Shown here piece after piece: positions 1 through 8,742 of a DNA stretch of 64,000 nucleotides. Under the pieces are notes generated by a model. That model had not been told where the DNA came from. It saw only the letters and a list, made by a program, of their open reading frames with translations, and made no database searches. How positions within the stretch are numbered: the first letter of the stretch is position 1; each line of letters begins with the position of its first letter. This stretch comes from Planotetraspora kaengkrachanensis. Lineage in GTDB: Bacteria; Actinomycetota; Actinomycetes; Streptosporangiales; Streptosporangiaceae. The position numbers were made by a program, and so were the translations under genes. The DNA is taken from the NCBI RefSeq assembly GCF_016862895.1, contig NZ_BONV01000050.1:26696-90695 (forward strand), given 5' to 3'.

Positions 1-897
1 CTCGACGGGCCCGTCGAGACCGGCGTCGGAGCCGAGGCCGCCCGCCACGCGGGCGGCGACCGCCGTTCCGAGCCTGGCGGAGCCGACGACGTCGCGTCCG
101 CCGAGCAGGCCCGCCACGAATCCCGCGCAGTACGCGTCGCCGCACCCGGTGGTGTCGACGACGGGCACATCGAGCGCGGGGACGCTCGTGTGGCCGGACG
201 AGGTGGCGACCAGGCTGCCCTGCCCGCCCAGTGTGATGAGAGCGCCCGTGAGCCCGTCGCCGAGCAGCGCCGACGCGGCCCCCTCCGGCGTGTCCGCCCC
301 GGTCAGCATGAGCGCCTGCTCCTCGTTGGGCAGGAAGTAGTCGACGTGCGGCAGAAAGGCCCGCACCGCCGGCATCAGGTCGGGCATGTTGGACAGGAGG
401 TCCATCGTGACCACGGTCCCGTTCTCCCGGATCTTGTCCAGGAGCTCGAAGAACGCCGGGTCGTGCAGGCCCCACGTCACGTCCATGCCGCCGAGATGCA
501 CGATCTCGGCGCCCGCGATCCGCTCCTGGTCGAGATCGGCAACCGACAGCCCCAGATTCGCGCCGGGAACGTGGAACGACGGGCGGCCTCCGTCCGGGCG
601 GATCGGCAGGATGGAGGCGGCGGTCTGCTCGCCGGGCTTGCGCACCACGCCGCTCACGTCGACCCCGTGCCTCTTCATGATCATGAGTAGGACGTCGCCC
701 AGGTCGTCGTCGCCCACCGCGCCGAGGGAGGCGACGGGGACGCCCATCTTCGCCAGGTCGACCGCCGTGCCGGCGGCTGCGCCGGCGGCGGTGATGCGGA
801 TCTGCTCCACCAGATGCGTGTCCTGGCCCTCCGGGATGGACTCCACCGGACGTGCCAGGACGTCCACGATGTGAACGCCAAGCGTGACAACCGACAT
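1..897 (-). CDS. PfkB-family carbohydrate kinase, 3' end cut by the window edge
   Basis: This ribokinase-like sugar kinase transfers phosphate from ATP to a sugar or nucleoside hydroxyl in the cytoplasm. 299 codons are visible and no stop is reached, so the C-terminus lies outside the window. The PfkB signature DTTGCGDAYCAGF, holding the catalytic base Asp, is read about 35 residues before the edge; a Cys replaces the usual Ala in DTTGAGD. The ATG at 897 is chosen because a TATTAT box lies six bases upstream with no Shine-Dalgarno, which suggests a leaderless transcript. It is divergent from a TetR gene 45 bases away, which may regulate it. The substrate cannot be read from sequence. Confidence 0.85.
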   Translation of the reverse strand, partial: MSVVTLGVHIVDVLARPVESIPEGQDTHLVEQIRITAAGAAAGTAVDLAKMGVPVASLGAVGDDDLGDVLLMIMKRHGVDVSGVVRKPGEQTAASILPIRPDGGRPSFHVPGANLGLSVADLDQERIAGAEIVHLGGMDVTWGLHDPAFFELLDKIRENGTVVTMDLLSNMPDLMPAVRAFLPHVDYFLPNEEQALMLTGADTPEGAASALLGDGLTGALITLGGQGSLVATSSGHTSVPALDVPVVDTTGCGDAYCAGFVAGLLGGRDVVGSARLGTAVAARVAGGLGSDAGLDGPVE

Positions 898-909
898 GTG
901 CGGATAATA
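898..909 (-). promoter_or_regulatory. Leaderless -10 box of the PfkB kinase
   Basis: On the minus strand TATTAT (904-909) is followed by six bases and then the ATG at 897. No ribosome binding site fits between, so transcription probably begins at the start codon. Confidence 0.6.
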
Positions 910-942
910 GACGGGCGACCGACTAAAACAACAGGGGGGCGC

Positions 943-1533
943 ATGCCGAAGATCGTCAATCATGAGGAGCGCCGCGGCGAGGTGGTCGCGGCGGCCCGCC
1001 GGATCATCCTGCGCGACGGGATCGAGGCCGCCACCACCCGGGCCATCGCCAAGGAGGCCGGCTACTCCAACGGCGTGCTGACCCACTATTTCGCCGACAA
1101 GGACGACATCCTGCTCTCGGCGCTGGAGGCCTCCCATCGGCGGATCGCCGAACGGCTCGCGCGGAAGTTGTCGGGCCTCGGCGGCCTCGAGGCGTTGCGG
1201 GAGGTCCTCGTCGACAACGTGCCGCTCGACGAGGAGCGGGCGATGGAGACCGGTCTCGAGATCGGGTTCTGGGGGCGCAGTCTGACCAGCCCCGAACTGC
1301 TCGAGGTCCAGCGCCGTGAGGCCGCCGACCTGCGCTACCTGGTGGTGAGCCTGCTGCAGTCGGCCGCCGAGGCCGGGCAGATCCGCACCGACGAAGACCT
1401 GGACGACGTCGCGGAACGGCTGCTCGCGCTCGTCGACGGCCTGAGCGTCCACCGGCTGCTCTATCCGGCCAGGATCACCGGGGAACGCCTGGAACGGCTC
1501 ATCCTCGGCGAACTGGACCGGCTCCGGCCCTAG
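943..1533 (+). CDS. TetR/AcrR-family transcriptional regulator (BetI-like)
   Basis: This 196-residue dimeric DNA-binding repressor has an N-terminal helix-turn-helix at about residues 25-60, with TTRAIAKEAGYSNGVLTHYF as the recognition region, followed by an all-helical ligand and dimer domain ending in a BetI-like C-terminus. The ATG at 943 is preferred over an in-frame start at 814 because a GGGGGG stretch sits just upstream and because starting at 814 would run into the divergent kinase. It shares a 45-base intergenic region with the PfkB kinase and may control it. The effector is unknown. Confidence 0.85.
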   Translation: MPKIVNHEERRGEVVAAARRIILRDGIEAATTRAIAKEAGYSNGVLTHYFADKDDILLSALEASHRRIAERLARKLSGLGGLEALREVLVDNVPLDEERAMETGLEIGFWGRSLTSPELLEVQRREAADLRYLVVSLLQSAAEAGQIRTDEDLDDVAERLLALVDGLSVHRLLYPARITGERLERLILGELDRLRP

Positions 1534-1584
1534 AAGCCCGAAGGCGGGTCGCGGCCGTCAGGCCCACCGCTCCGCTTGCACGTT

Positions 1585-1615
1585 CGGCCCGGGAACGCCC
1601 TGCGCCCCCGGGCCG
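1585..1615. terminator. Possible bidirectional terminator
   Basis: Nine-base arms (1585-1593 and 1607-1615, CGGCCCGGG and its complement) enclose a 13-base loop between the convergent TetR and FHA genes. There is no T-run, which is common in this GC-rich setting. Confidence 0.4.
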
Positions 1616-1621
1616 TCCGCG

Positions 1622-3199
1622 TCACGCCCCTCGATGGGCCTCGTAGCGCATCGTCCGGGAGACGCCGACCCGCACGGTCGTGCCCGGGTGGATCGCCACC
1701 TCCTCCTCCGGAGGGATGTCGTAGAAGTTCGGGTCGCCGGGCGGCTGGATCTGGGTGCCGTTCACCGAGCCGAGGTCGATGAGGTTGACGTCCCAGCCCT
1801 CCAGGGCGACCCGCAGGTGACGGCGCGACACCGAACCGTCAGGGCTGGTCACCCTGGCCGGACGGGCCTTGCCCGCCTGCACCTCCGCGGCCCGCTCGGG
1901 ATCACGCCCGAGCACGTAGTCGGAGTCCAGTTGCAGCGTCATCCCGTCATCGAGCACGAGCACCCCGAGCGGCGGCCTCGACCCCTGGTACGGCATCACC
2001 GAGCGCTGGTCGATCGCGATGCCGCAGACCGCGCAGTACGGCACGCGCGGGTCGTTGAAGTGGTCGTTCTTGCAGTCGACGCCGAGGACCATGGGCCCCG
2101 CACCGGGTTCGGAGCCCGGATCGGGAGAGGTGTCGAACTGCGTGGCGTCCTGCATTCCCTGAGGCGGCGCCTCCCGCCCCTGGGGCATGTCCCGGGGCAT
2201 GTCCCGGCCGAACTCCCTGGGCGGCTCGCGGCCGGCCTCGGGCCCGGGCAGGTCGAAGGGTCCGCTCGGCGGGCCGTCGTGCCGGAGTTCGGACCGCTGG
2301 CCGTGCCGTCCCTCTTCGCGCGGCCCGTCGAGGGGCGTCCACTGGTCGGAGAGCGGTGAAGGTCCTGGCAGCGGAGGAAGGGGAGGCAGCGAGGCCGCCG
2401 GTGAGATCGGTGAGGGACCCGACAGGGGGTCGAGCGGGCTGGGCCCGGACGGACCGGACGGCCCCTGGCCCTGCGGACCCGGCACAGGCTCCGGAGGCGG
2501 CCCCGACGGAGGGCCCGGGGGCAGCGGCGGAAGGGGAGGCAGCGGCGGCGGGACGACGGGCTCCCGCGCGGGCAGCGGATCCGGCGGCCCGATCGGCGGG
2601 AACGGATTCGGCTGGAGGTGGGGCGGCGGCATGTGGGGTGGCGCCTGCGGGGGCGGGGCGGACAGATGCGGCGTCCGCTGCGGCAGCGGCGGGACCACCG
2701 CGGAGTCGCCGCGCTGGGTGAGATCCAGCTCGATGCCGGCCCCGGGCACCACGCCGCTGTCGAGCCTGGCGAAGGGGCTGGCCTGCCCGGCGCCGGGAAG
2801 CCTGAGTTCGATCTTGGCTACCGGACCGGCGATGAGCCGATCGGTCCACGTGAGCGCCTCCCGGCCGGCAAGGTAGACGTCTCCGTCCGGCCCTCCGGAC
2901 ACGGTGGCCGTCGCGGCTCCGCTGACGAGGACGGCGACGCCGCCCCCCGCGGGACCCGCGACTGCGCAGGGGACCGGCTCCCCCGCGATCGACCTGTCCA
3001 TCGCCCTGGCGAGGACCTGGGCCACCCGGCGGGCCAGGGCCCGGCCGTCCCCGCCCGTCGCCGCGGTCTCCCGCAGCGCCGCCAGGAACTCCCCCACCTC
3101 CTGCTCGGCCGCGGCACAGACGAGCAGCAGGCCGTTCAGATGGGCGACAACGCCATCTCCCGGCATCGGGCGGATCAAGCCCACGCCCTGTTCCGTCAC
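1622..3199 (-). CDS. FHA-domain protein with proline-rich linker and zinc-ribbon-like motif
   Basis: This 525-residue protein probably reads phosphothreonine signals from Ser/Thr kinases. Residues 1-165 form an unrecognised Ala/Gly-rich globular part. Residues of about 170-375 are extremely Pro-rich and disordered. A CxxC-containing cysteine cluster (YCAVCGIAID) follows, and a C-terminal FHA domain of about 90 residues carries the core SxxH (VSRRHLRV) and N-G-T (GSVNGTQI) motifs. The GTG at 3199 is chosen over an in-frame start at 3301 because GGGAGAG precedes it at proper spacing. No signal peptide or membrane segment is seen. The ligand is unknown. Confidence 0.8.
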   Translation of the reverse strand: MTEQGVGLIRPMPGDGVVAHLNGLLLVCAAAEQEVGEFLAALRETAATGGDGRALARRVAQVLARAMDRSIAGEPVPCAVAGPAGGGVAVLVSGAATATVSGGPDGDVYLAGREALTWTDRLIAGPVAKIELRLPGAGQASPFARLDSGVVPGAGIELDLTQRGDSAVVPPLPQRTPHLSAPPPQAPPHMPPPHLQPNPFPPIGPPDPLPAREPVVPPPLPPLPPLPPGPPSGPPPEPVPGPQGQGPSGPSGPSPLDPLSGPSPISPAASLPPLPPLPGPSPLSDQWTPLDGPREEGRHGQRSELRHDGPPSGPFDLPGPEAGREPPREFGRDMPRDMPQGREAPPQGMQDATQFDTSPDPGSEPGAGPMVLGVDCKNDHFNDPRVPYCAVCGIAIDQRSVMPYQGSRPPLGVLVLDDGMTLQLDSDYVLGRDPERAAEVQAGKARPARVTSPDGSVSRRHLRVALEGWDVNLIDLGSVNGTQIQPPGDPNFYDIPPEEEVAIHPGTTVRVGVSRTMRYEAHRGA

Positions 3200-3284
3200 A
3201 GAACTCTCCCTCCCGGATACCCCGGAATCGCCACCTGACCATCGGTACCCGGCCCGGCCCACCGGCCGTCGTCGCGGCATCCGG

Positions 3285-3304
3285 CCCGTGGGGCGACCCA
3301 CGGG
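3285..3304. other. Short perfect hairpin in the S2P-FHA intergenic region
   Basis: CCCGTGGG and its complement flank a GCGA tetraloop. It lies in the 261-base gap between the site-2 protease stop and the FHA start, both on the minus strand, so it could end the protease transcript or lie in the FHA leader. The rest of the gap (3200-3460) shows no gene. Confidence 0.35.
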
Positions 3305-3460
3305 AAACGGAACGCGGCGGCTGATGGCACCGGATCGATCATCCCAGAACGTAGCAAACCAATGGTGAACGCCGTTCCTGAATCTACGCCGCCCAGACCT
3401 GTGGGCAGAACGGACCCGGGGGCCAGTCGGCCGTGACGGCGGGACCTCACTCCCGGGCCG

Positions 3461-4630
3461 TCAGACCCCGGTGAACACACGGTTGACATCAGCCGTGGAC
3501 AGCACGCCGTAGATCTCGCCACCCTGCTCGACCAGCAGATACTCCGCCGCGGGGGTGCCGCGCATGGCGTCGAGCAGGGACTCGCCCTCGAGATCGGCCC
3601 CCAGGACCAGCGACGGCTCGAGCGTGCGCGACAGGGAGCCCACGTTGACCCACGGCCTGCGCTGTTCCGGGGTGGCGTTGATGGCCGCCTCGTTGACGAT
3701 CCCGACCGGACGCCCGTCGTGGTCGACCACGATCATCGCGCCCGCTCCGGCGTCGCCCGCACGGCGGAGCGCCTCAGACAGCGGGACCTCGGCGGTCACG
3801 GGCAGGGCCCTGCGCGCGAGGACCCGCGCCCGCAGGTGCGGCAGCCTGGTGCGCACCCGGGCGACCTTGAGCGACTGGGACGCGCCGATCCAGATGAAGG
3901 ACGCGAGGAGGATCGACCACAGGGTGTTGCCCAGGTCGGGCTGCTGCCCCGCCATCACGTAGAGCAGCAGCGGGACGACCACGATGATCACGGCCACGGT
4001 GCGGCCCACCCAGGCGGCGGCGACGGTGCCCCGGATCGCGTCCCTGGTGATCTTCCAGACTCCGGCCCGCAGCAGCCTGCCGCCGTCGAGCGGCAGGCCC
4101 GGCAGCAGGTTGAAGATGCCCACGATCAGGTTCGACGTCCAGAGCTGCCAGACCAGCACGGGGATGAGCCCGTCCGGTGGATGCGTCGCCATGTACAGGG
4201 GGTTGATCGACCCCTCGACGAACAGGGCCGCGGACACCGCGTAGCCGATCACCGCGAGGCCCAGCGAGAGCAGGGGGCCGGCGAACGCGATGTTGAACTC
4301 GCGCCCCGCCGTCTCAGGCTCACGCTCGATCTCCGAGACGCCTCCGAGCATGTAGAGGGTGATCCGTCGGACCGGCAGGCCGTAGTACTTCGCCACGACG
4401 CAGTGGGCCAGTTCGTGCAGCAGGACCGAGGCGTAGAGCAGGACGGCGAAGACCAAACCCACCACGTAGCTGCCGACGACCCCGTACTCGGGCAGGCTCC
4501 TGGCGAAGACCGGCTGGGAAGCGTAGGTGATGAAGGCCGCGACGATCAGCCAGGTCGGCGACACGTACACCGGAATGCCGAAGGGGCTACCAATCCGAAA
4601 TCCCGGGGACTGGTTGGCAGGTGTACTCAT
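3461..4630 (-). CDS. Site-2 protease family (M50) zinc metalloprotease with CBS domains
   Basis: This 389-residue intramembrane protease cleaves membrane-bound substrates. The zinc motif HELAH lies at about residue 72 in a membrane helix, and the second metal ligand is in LLPGLPLDGGRLL near residue 180. About six membrane segments occupy residues 25-245. Residues of about 265-389 form a CBS pair, which often senses adenosine nucleotides. The ATG at 4630 follows a GGAGATAAGG-type site. It is divergent from the RecB-like nuclease. Substrate unknown; family assignment is firm. Confidence 0.92.
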   Translation of the reverse strand: MSTPANQSPGFRIGSPFGIPVYVSPTWLIVAAFITYASQPVFARSLPEYGVVGSYVVGLVFAVLLYASVLLHELAHCVVAKYYGLPVRRITLYMLGGVSEIEREPETAGREFNIAFAGPLLSLGLAVIGYAVSAALFVEGSINPLYMATHPPDGLIPVLVWQLWTSNLIVGIFNLLPGLPLDGGRLLRAGVWKITRDAIRGTVAAAWVGRTVAVIIVVVPLLLYVMAGQQPDLGNTLWSILLASFIWIGASQSLKVARVRTRLPHLRARVLARRALPVTAEVPLSEALRRAGDAGAGAMIVVDHDGRPVGIVNEAAINATPEQRRPWVNVGSLSRTLEPSLVLGADLEGESLLDAMRGTPAAEYLLVEQGGEIYGVLSTADVNRVFTGV

Positions 4631-4844
4631 GTTGGCCGCCTTATCTCCTCGACCTCGATGCTACGCGCCGCCGAGGTGAGATCAGCCTATGAGTTCACGC
4701 GCGCTTCGCGTACCCGTGCCGCACCTCGCGTCGTCTCCGGTCCCACACCCCGCGCTCCCCGGCGCCCGATTCCGGTCACCCCTCTCCCGGCTCCCGCTCA
4801 CCGGCTCCGTGGTTGTGGGCTCCGTGGTTGTCGGCCGCGTGGCC

Positions 4845-4856
4845 TACAGTGCGGGC
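4845..4856 (+). promoter_or_regulatory. Leaderless -10 box of the RecB-like gene
   Basis: TACAGT (4845-4850) is followed by six bases and the ATG at 4857. Upstream, a 15-base unit (GGCTCCGTGGTTGTG) occurs twice in tandem at about 4803-4832. Confidence 0.55.
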
Positions 4857-5723
4857 ATGACCCTCGCCGAAGAGCGCTCGATCATCGGCGCCCTGTCCCC
4901 CTCTCGTGCCGGTGATTTCATGACCTGCCCGCTGCTCTACCGGTTCAGGGTGATCGACCAGCTCCCCGAGCGGCCGTCCCCCGCGGCGGTGCGCGGCACG
5001 CTCGTCCACGCGGTGCTCGAGCGGCTGTACGACCTGCCGTCCGAGGCGAGGACCACAGCGGCCGCGCAGGACCTCCTGGAGCCACAGTGGGAGCGCCTGC
5101 TCACGGAGGAGCCGGATTACGCCGCGCTGTTCGAGACCGACGAGGAGCGCGACCAGTGGCTCGCGCAGGCCAGGACAATGGTCGAGCGCTACTTCACGCT
5201 CGAGGACCCGCGGCTGCTCGAGCCCGCCGAACGTGAGATGTACGTGGAGACCGTGCTCGAGAGCGGCCTGCTGCTGCGGGGCTACATCGACCGCCTGGAC
5301 GTGGCGCCCACCGGCGAGATCCGCGTGGTCGACTACAAGACGGGCACGGCGCCCCGGCGCGACTTCGAGGCCAAGGCGCTGTTCCAGATGAAGTTCTACG
5401 CGCTGGCCCTGTGGCGGCTCAACGGGACCGTGCCGAGGATGCTCCAGCTGATGTACCTCGGCAACGGGGAGATCCTGCGCTACACGCCGGACGAGGCCGA
5501 CCTGCGCGCCACCGAGCGCAAGGTGCAGGCGCTGTGGGAGGCGATCGAGCGGGCCGTCCGCACCAAGGAGTGGCGGCACCGTCCCTCGCGCCTGTGCGAC
5601 TGGTGCGACCACCAGGCGCTGTGCCCCGAGTTCGGCGGCACTCCGCCGCCCGTGCCCGACCATCGGCCCAGCACGAGGTCGCGGGCACGCGGCAGGGCGC
5701 GGTCCGCCACCGACGAGTTGTGA
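4857..5723 (+). CDS. RecB-family exonuclease, PD-(D/E)XK type with probable Fe-S cluster
   Basis: This 288-residue predicted nuclease belongs to the Cas4/AddB-like PD-(D/E)XK group. Visible motifs are GTLVHAVLERL (motif I His), RGYIDRLD and VVDYKTG (catalytic Asp and Lys). One Cys near residue 23 (FMTCPLLYRF) and three in CDWCDHQALC near the C-terminus match the four-Cys iron-sulphur pattern of Cas4 and AddB. An in-frame start at 4689 is rejected because its extra N-terminus is low-complexity and a -10 box sits right before 4857. No CRISPR genes are nearby, so a repair role is more likely than adaptation. Confidence 0.85.
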   Translation: MTLAEERSIIGALSPSRAGDFMTCPLLYRFRVIDQLPERPSPAAVRGTLVHAVLERLYDLPSEARTTAAAQDLLEPQWERLLTEEPDYAALFETDEERDQWLAQARTMVERYFTLEDPRLLEPAEREMYVETVLESGLLLRGYIDRLDVAPTGEIRVVDYKTGTAPRRDFEAKALFQMKFYALALWRLNGTVPRMLQLMYLGNGEILRYTPDEADLRATERKVQALWEAIERAVRTKEWRHRPSRLCDWCDHQALCPEFGGTPPPVPDHRPSTRSRARGRARSATDEL

Positions 5724-5753
5724 GCCGGTCCGCCGCGGCGGACGGGAGCGGGG

Positions 5754-5772
5754 CGGCCCGCCGTCCGGGCCG
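5754..5772 (+). terminator. Probable terminator after the RecB-like gene
   Basis: A seven-base stem (CGGCCCG/CGGGCCG) has a five-base loop. A perfect 16-base GC palindrome at 5728-5743 lies just before it. Both follow the nuclease stop codon. Confidence 0.45.
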
Positions 5773-5844
5773 TGATGCGCGTCTCCTCCGTGCGAAGGAG
5801 GCCGATATCCGCCGCGCGCAGGGTTGCTCCGTCCCGGCACGACC

Positions 5845-5856
5845 TAAATTTGATAC
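5845..5856 (+). promoter_or_regulatory. Leaderless -10 box of the histidine kinase
   Basis: TAAATT (5845-5850) lies six bases ahead of the GTG at 5857. No Shine-Dalgarno is present. Confidence 0.5.
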
Positions 5857-7074
5857 GTGCGCACCACCCCCGTGAAGCCGCGGTCCTTGATCCGAGCTCT
5901 TCCTCCGATCAGCGACTCGGTCATCGCGGTGGTGCTGACGGCGGCCTCGCTGCTGTTCATCCTGCTGACGAATCCCGCGGGCCTCACGAACTGGCAGGGC
6001 ACGTCCTTCGCGCCCGTGCGCGACCCCGACTGGTTCAACCTGTTCGCCGCGGCCCTGTCCACGCTCCCGGTGGCGTTCCGGCGACGGTGGCCGTTCGTGC
6101 TGCTCGTGCTGACCGGCGTGCCGGAGGCGGTGCTGAACGCGCTCGGTTACAACGCCGGGCTCGGCGGCATCGGCGGGCTCGTCCTGCTCTACACGGTGGC
6201 GGCCTACCGGGGCCTCGCGCTGAGTCTCGCGGCGGTCGCCGTCTTCGTCATCACATCCGCCGTCAACGTCGCCATCGGGTCCCAGCCCGTGACGTGGATG
6301 GACCAGCTGGTGATCTTCGTGGTGATGACCCTGTGCTGGGTCATCGGGCGGAGTGTGCGGCTGCGCCGTGCCTATCTGGCGGAGCTGACCCAGCGGGCCG
6401 ACCGGCTGGAGCGGGCCCGGGAGGCCGACACGCGTGCCGCCCGGGCCGAAGAGCGCTCGCGCATCGCGCGCGAGCTGCACGACGTGGTCGCCCACCACGT
6501 CAGCGTCATGACCGTCCAGGCCTCCGCCGCGCGCAGGATGCTCGACTCCGACCCCGACGTGGCGCGCGACGCGCTCACCGCGATCGAGGAGATGGGACGC
6601 ACCGCGATGGCGGAGATGCGCAACATCGTCGGCGTGCTGCGCACCGACGGTCCGGCCGAGCGCGAGCCGCAGCCGGGCATGCACGACCTCCCCACGCTGG
6701 TCGAGCAGATGCGGGAGGCGGGCCTGCGCACCCAGCTCTGGGTCGAGGGCGAGCGGCTCGGGCTGCCCCCGGGCCTCGACCTGGCCGCCTACCGTCTCAT
6801 CCAGGAGGCGCTCACCAACAGCCTCCGCCACGCCGGGCCCACCGCCCGCGCCTGGGTCACCGTACGCCAGGAGGCCGGGGAGCTGACGGTCCACGTCGAG
6901 GACGACGGCAGGGGCGCGGCGGCGGAGCTCGCCCAGCCGTCCAACGGGACGGGGCACGGCCTCGTCGGCATCAAGGAGCGGGTGGCCCTCTATGGTGGAG
7001 TCCTGAGGATCGGCCCCCGCGACGGTGGCGGATTCGAGGTCCGGGCTCGATTCCCCCTCAAGGACAGACCATGA
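5857..7074 (+). CDS. Sensor histidine kinase, NarL-partner (HisKA_3) type
   Basis: This 405-residue membrane kinase autophosphorylates and passes phosphate to the response regulator downstream. Residues of about 20-165 hold four to five membrane helices without a large extracellular domain. The dimerisation motif RSRIARELHDVVAHHVSVM has phospho-acceptor His208. The HATPase_c domain carries an N box (EALTNSLRHAG) and G boxes (DDGRGA, GTGHGLVGIKERV). It starts with GTG, probably leaderless. The response regulator begins 52 bases after its stop. Its compact sensor suggests detection within or at the membrane. Confidence 0.9.
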   Translation: MRTTPVKPRSLIRALPPISDSVIAVVLTAASLLFILLTNPAGLTNWQGTSFAPVRDPDWFNLFAAALSTLPVAFRRRWPFVLLVLTGVPEAVLNALGYNAGLGGIGGLVLLYTVAAYRGLALSLAAVAVFVITSAVNVAIGSQPVTWMDQLVIFVVMTLCWVIGRSVRLRRAYLAELTQRADRLERAREADTRAARAEERSRIARELHDVVAHHVSVMTVQASAARRMLDSDPDVARDALTAIEEMGRTAMAEMRNIVGVLRTDGPAEREPQPGMHDLPTLVEQMREAGLRTQLWVEGERLGLPPGLDLAAYRLIQEALTNSLRHAGPTARAWVTVRQEAGELTVHVEDDGRGAAAELAQPSNGTGHGLVGIKERVALYGGVLRIGPRDGGGFEVRARFPLKDRP

Positions 7075-7126
7075 CGAACAGGGTGACCCCCTCCCTCCGG
7101 CACCCCGCACCACCGAAGGACGGATC

Positions 7127-7810
7127 ATGACGATCCGCGTCCTGCTGGTGGACGACCAGCCACTGCTGCGCACGGGTTTCCGCTTCATCCTCGAGGCGGA
7201 GAAGGACGTCACCGTCGTCGGGGAGGCCGGGGACGGGGCGACGGCCATGGACCAGTCGCGCGCCCTCCTGCCGGACGTCGTCCTCATGGACGTCCGCATG
7301 CCCGGCATGGACGGCATCGAGGCGACCCGCCGCATCGTGCGGGAGGCGGCGCCGAGCGTCCATGTGCCGAAGGTGCTCGTGCTGACCACGTTCGACCTCG
7401 ACGAGTACATCGTGGAGGCGCTGCGGGCCGGCGCGAGCGGCTTCCTGCTCAAGGACGTCCCGCCGGACGAGCTCGTGCAGGCCATCAGGGTCGTCGCGGC
7501 GGGCGACGCGATCGTCGCCCCGAGCGTCACGCGCCGCCTGCTCGACCGCTTCGCGACGCGGCTGCCCTCCGCGCACCAGCAGACGACCCCGGCCCGGGTC
7601 GATCGGCTGACCGAGCGGGAGCTCGAGGTCCTCCGCCTGATCGCCAAGGGCATGTCCAACGCCGAGATCGCCGCCGAACTGGTGGTCAGCGAGACGACCG
7701 TCAAGACCCACGTCGGCAACGTGCTCACGAAGCTCGGCCTGCGCGACCGGGTCCAGGCCGTCGTCCTCGCGTACGAGACGGGCCTGATCACGCCGGGCGC
7801 GCTGCCCTGA
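7127..7810 (+). CDS. Response regulator, NarL/FixJ family
   Basis: This 227-residue regulator has a receiver domain (residues 3-120) with acidic pair Asp9/Asp10, phospho-acceptor Asp55 (LMDVRMPG) and conserved Lys109 (FLLKDV). The LuxR-type helix-turn-helix occupies residues of about 160-220 (LTERELEVLRLIAKGMSNAEIA). It pairs with the upstream kinase. The ATG at 7127 was chosen because an upstream in-frame start at 7025 overlaps the kinase gene and lacks receiver sequence. A CCTACT-N8-AGTAGG repeat just downstream, before the ABC genes, is a candidate target. Confidence 0.92.
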   Translation: MTIRVLLVDDQPLLRTGFRFILEAEKDVTVVGEAGDGATAMDQSRALLPDVVLMDVRMPGMDGIEATRRIVREAAPSVHVPKVLVLTTFDLDEYIVEALRAGASGFLLKDVPPDELVQAIRVVAAGDAIVAPSVTRRLLDRFATRLPSAHQQTTPARVDRLTERELEVLRLIAKGMSNAEIAAELVVSETTVKTHVGNVLTKLGLRDRVQAVVLAYETGLITPGALP

Positions 7811-7814
7811 CAGG

Positions 7815-7834
7815 CCTACTCCTCGGGTAGTAGG
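7815..7834. promoter_or_regulatory. Candidate operator for the NarL-type regulator
   Basis: The inverted repeat CCTACT-N8-AGTAGG lies directly after the response regulator and about 80 bases before the -10 box of the ABC ATPase. A further AGTAGG half-site is near 7871. Size and symmetry suit a LuxR-type dimer; binding is inferred. Confidence 0.4.
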
Positions 7835-7911
7835 GGCCGGTCCGGGTTCTCCTGCCGCGGGGGCAGTCCGAGTAGGTCCCGCAGGCCGATCCCCCGCCGT
7901 GCGGGCGCCCA

Positions 7912-7923
7912 TAGCGTCGAAGC
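7912..7923 (+). promoter_or_regulatory. Leaderless -10 box of the ABC ATPase
   Basis: TAGCGT (7912-7917) lies six bases before the ATG at 7924. Confidence 0.5.
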
Positions 7924-8742
7924 ATGACGTTCCCCCTGACGACCCCCCTGACCGCCTCCGCGTACGGAGACCACGCCGGCACCGCGCCCACGACCGATGA
8001 CGAGATCCGGTCCGCCGGTTCGCTGGCCGCGCGGGCCGTCGGCGTGACCAAGGTGTACGGCACCGGCGACGCCCGGGTGAACGCGCTCGACGGAGTGACC
8101 CTGGGCATCCCCGGCGGGCGGTTCACCGCGATCATGGGCCCGTCCGGATCGGGCAAGTCGACCCTGATGCACTGCCTCGCCGGCCTGGACGGCGTGACCG
8201 GCGGCCAGGTGTTCGTCGGCGACGTCGAGCTGACCCGCCTCGACGACAGGCGGCTGACCCGGCTGCGCCGCGACAGGATCGGATTCGTCTTCCAGTCGTT
8301 CAACCTGATCCCGACGTTGACCGCGCTGGAGAACATCACGCTCCCGATGGACATCGCGGGTGTGCGGCCCGACCAGGCCTGGCTCGACGCGGTGATCGAC
8401 ACGGTGGGGTTGCGCCCGCGGCTGCGGCACCGGCCGTCCGAGTTGTCCGGCGGCCAGCAGCAGCGGGTGGCCTGCGCCCGTGCCCTGGCAGGCAAGCCCG
8501 AGATCATCTTCGCCGACGAGCCCACGGGCAACCTCGACTCGCGTTCCGGCGCCGAGGTCCTGTCGTTCCTGCGCAACTCGGTGCGGGAGATGGGCCAGAC
8601 GGTCGTCATGGTGACCCACGACCCCGTGGCGGCGTCCTACGCCGACCTCGTCGTCTTCCTCGCGGACGGCCGCATCGTCGACCAGCTCGCCGGGCCGACC
8701 CCTCAGGGCGTGCTCGAACGCATGAAGGGCCTGGATCGATGA
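7924..8742 (+). CDS. ABC transporter ATP-binding protein, MacB/LolD type
   Basis: This 272-residue ATPase powers the permease encoded next. It shows Walker A GPSGSGKST (residues 72-80), Q loop VFQSFNLIPTL, signature LSGGQQQRVACARAL and Walker B IIFADEPTGNLDS. The first 35 residues are an extra low-complexity extension compared with typical family members. Its stop overlaps the permease start by four bases (8739-8742), which indicates translational coupling. The position after a two-component pair suggests an export or stress-resistance system, as with Bce-like or MacB-like pumps; the cargo is unknown. Confidence 0.92.
   Translation: MTFPLTTPLTASAYGDHAGTAPTTDDEIRSAGSLAARAVGVTKVYGTGDARVNALDGVTLGIPGGRFTAIMGPSGSGKSTLMHCLAGLDGVTGGQVFVGDVELTRLDDRRLTRLRRDRIGFVFQSFNLIPTLTALENITLPMDIAGVRPDQAWLDAVIDTVGLRPRLRHRPSELSGGQQQRVACARALAGKPEIIFADEPTGNLDSRSGAEVLSFLRNSVREMGQTVVMVTHDPVAASYADLVVFLADGRIVDQLAGPTPQGVLERMKGLDR

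Noticed and set aside
4857..5723. Cas4 and a CRISPR locus
   Set aside because: The nuclease has a Cas4/AddB-like Cys pattern, but there are no repeats or other cas genes in the window.
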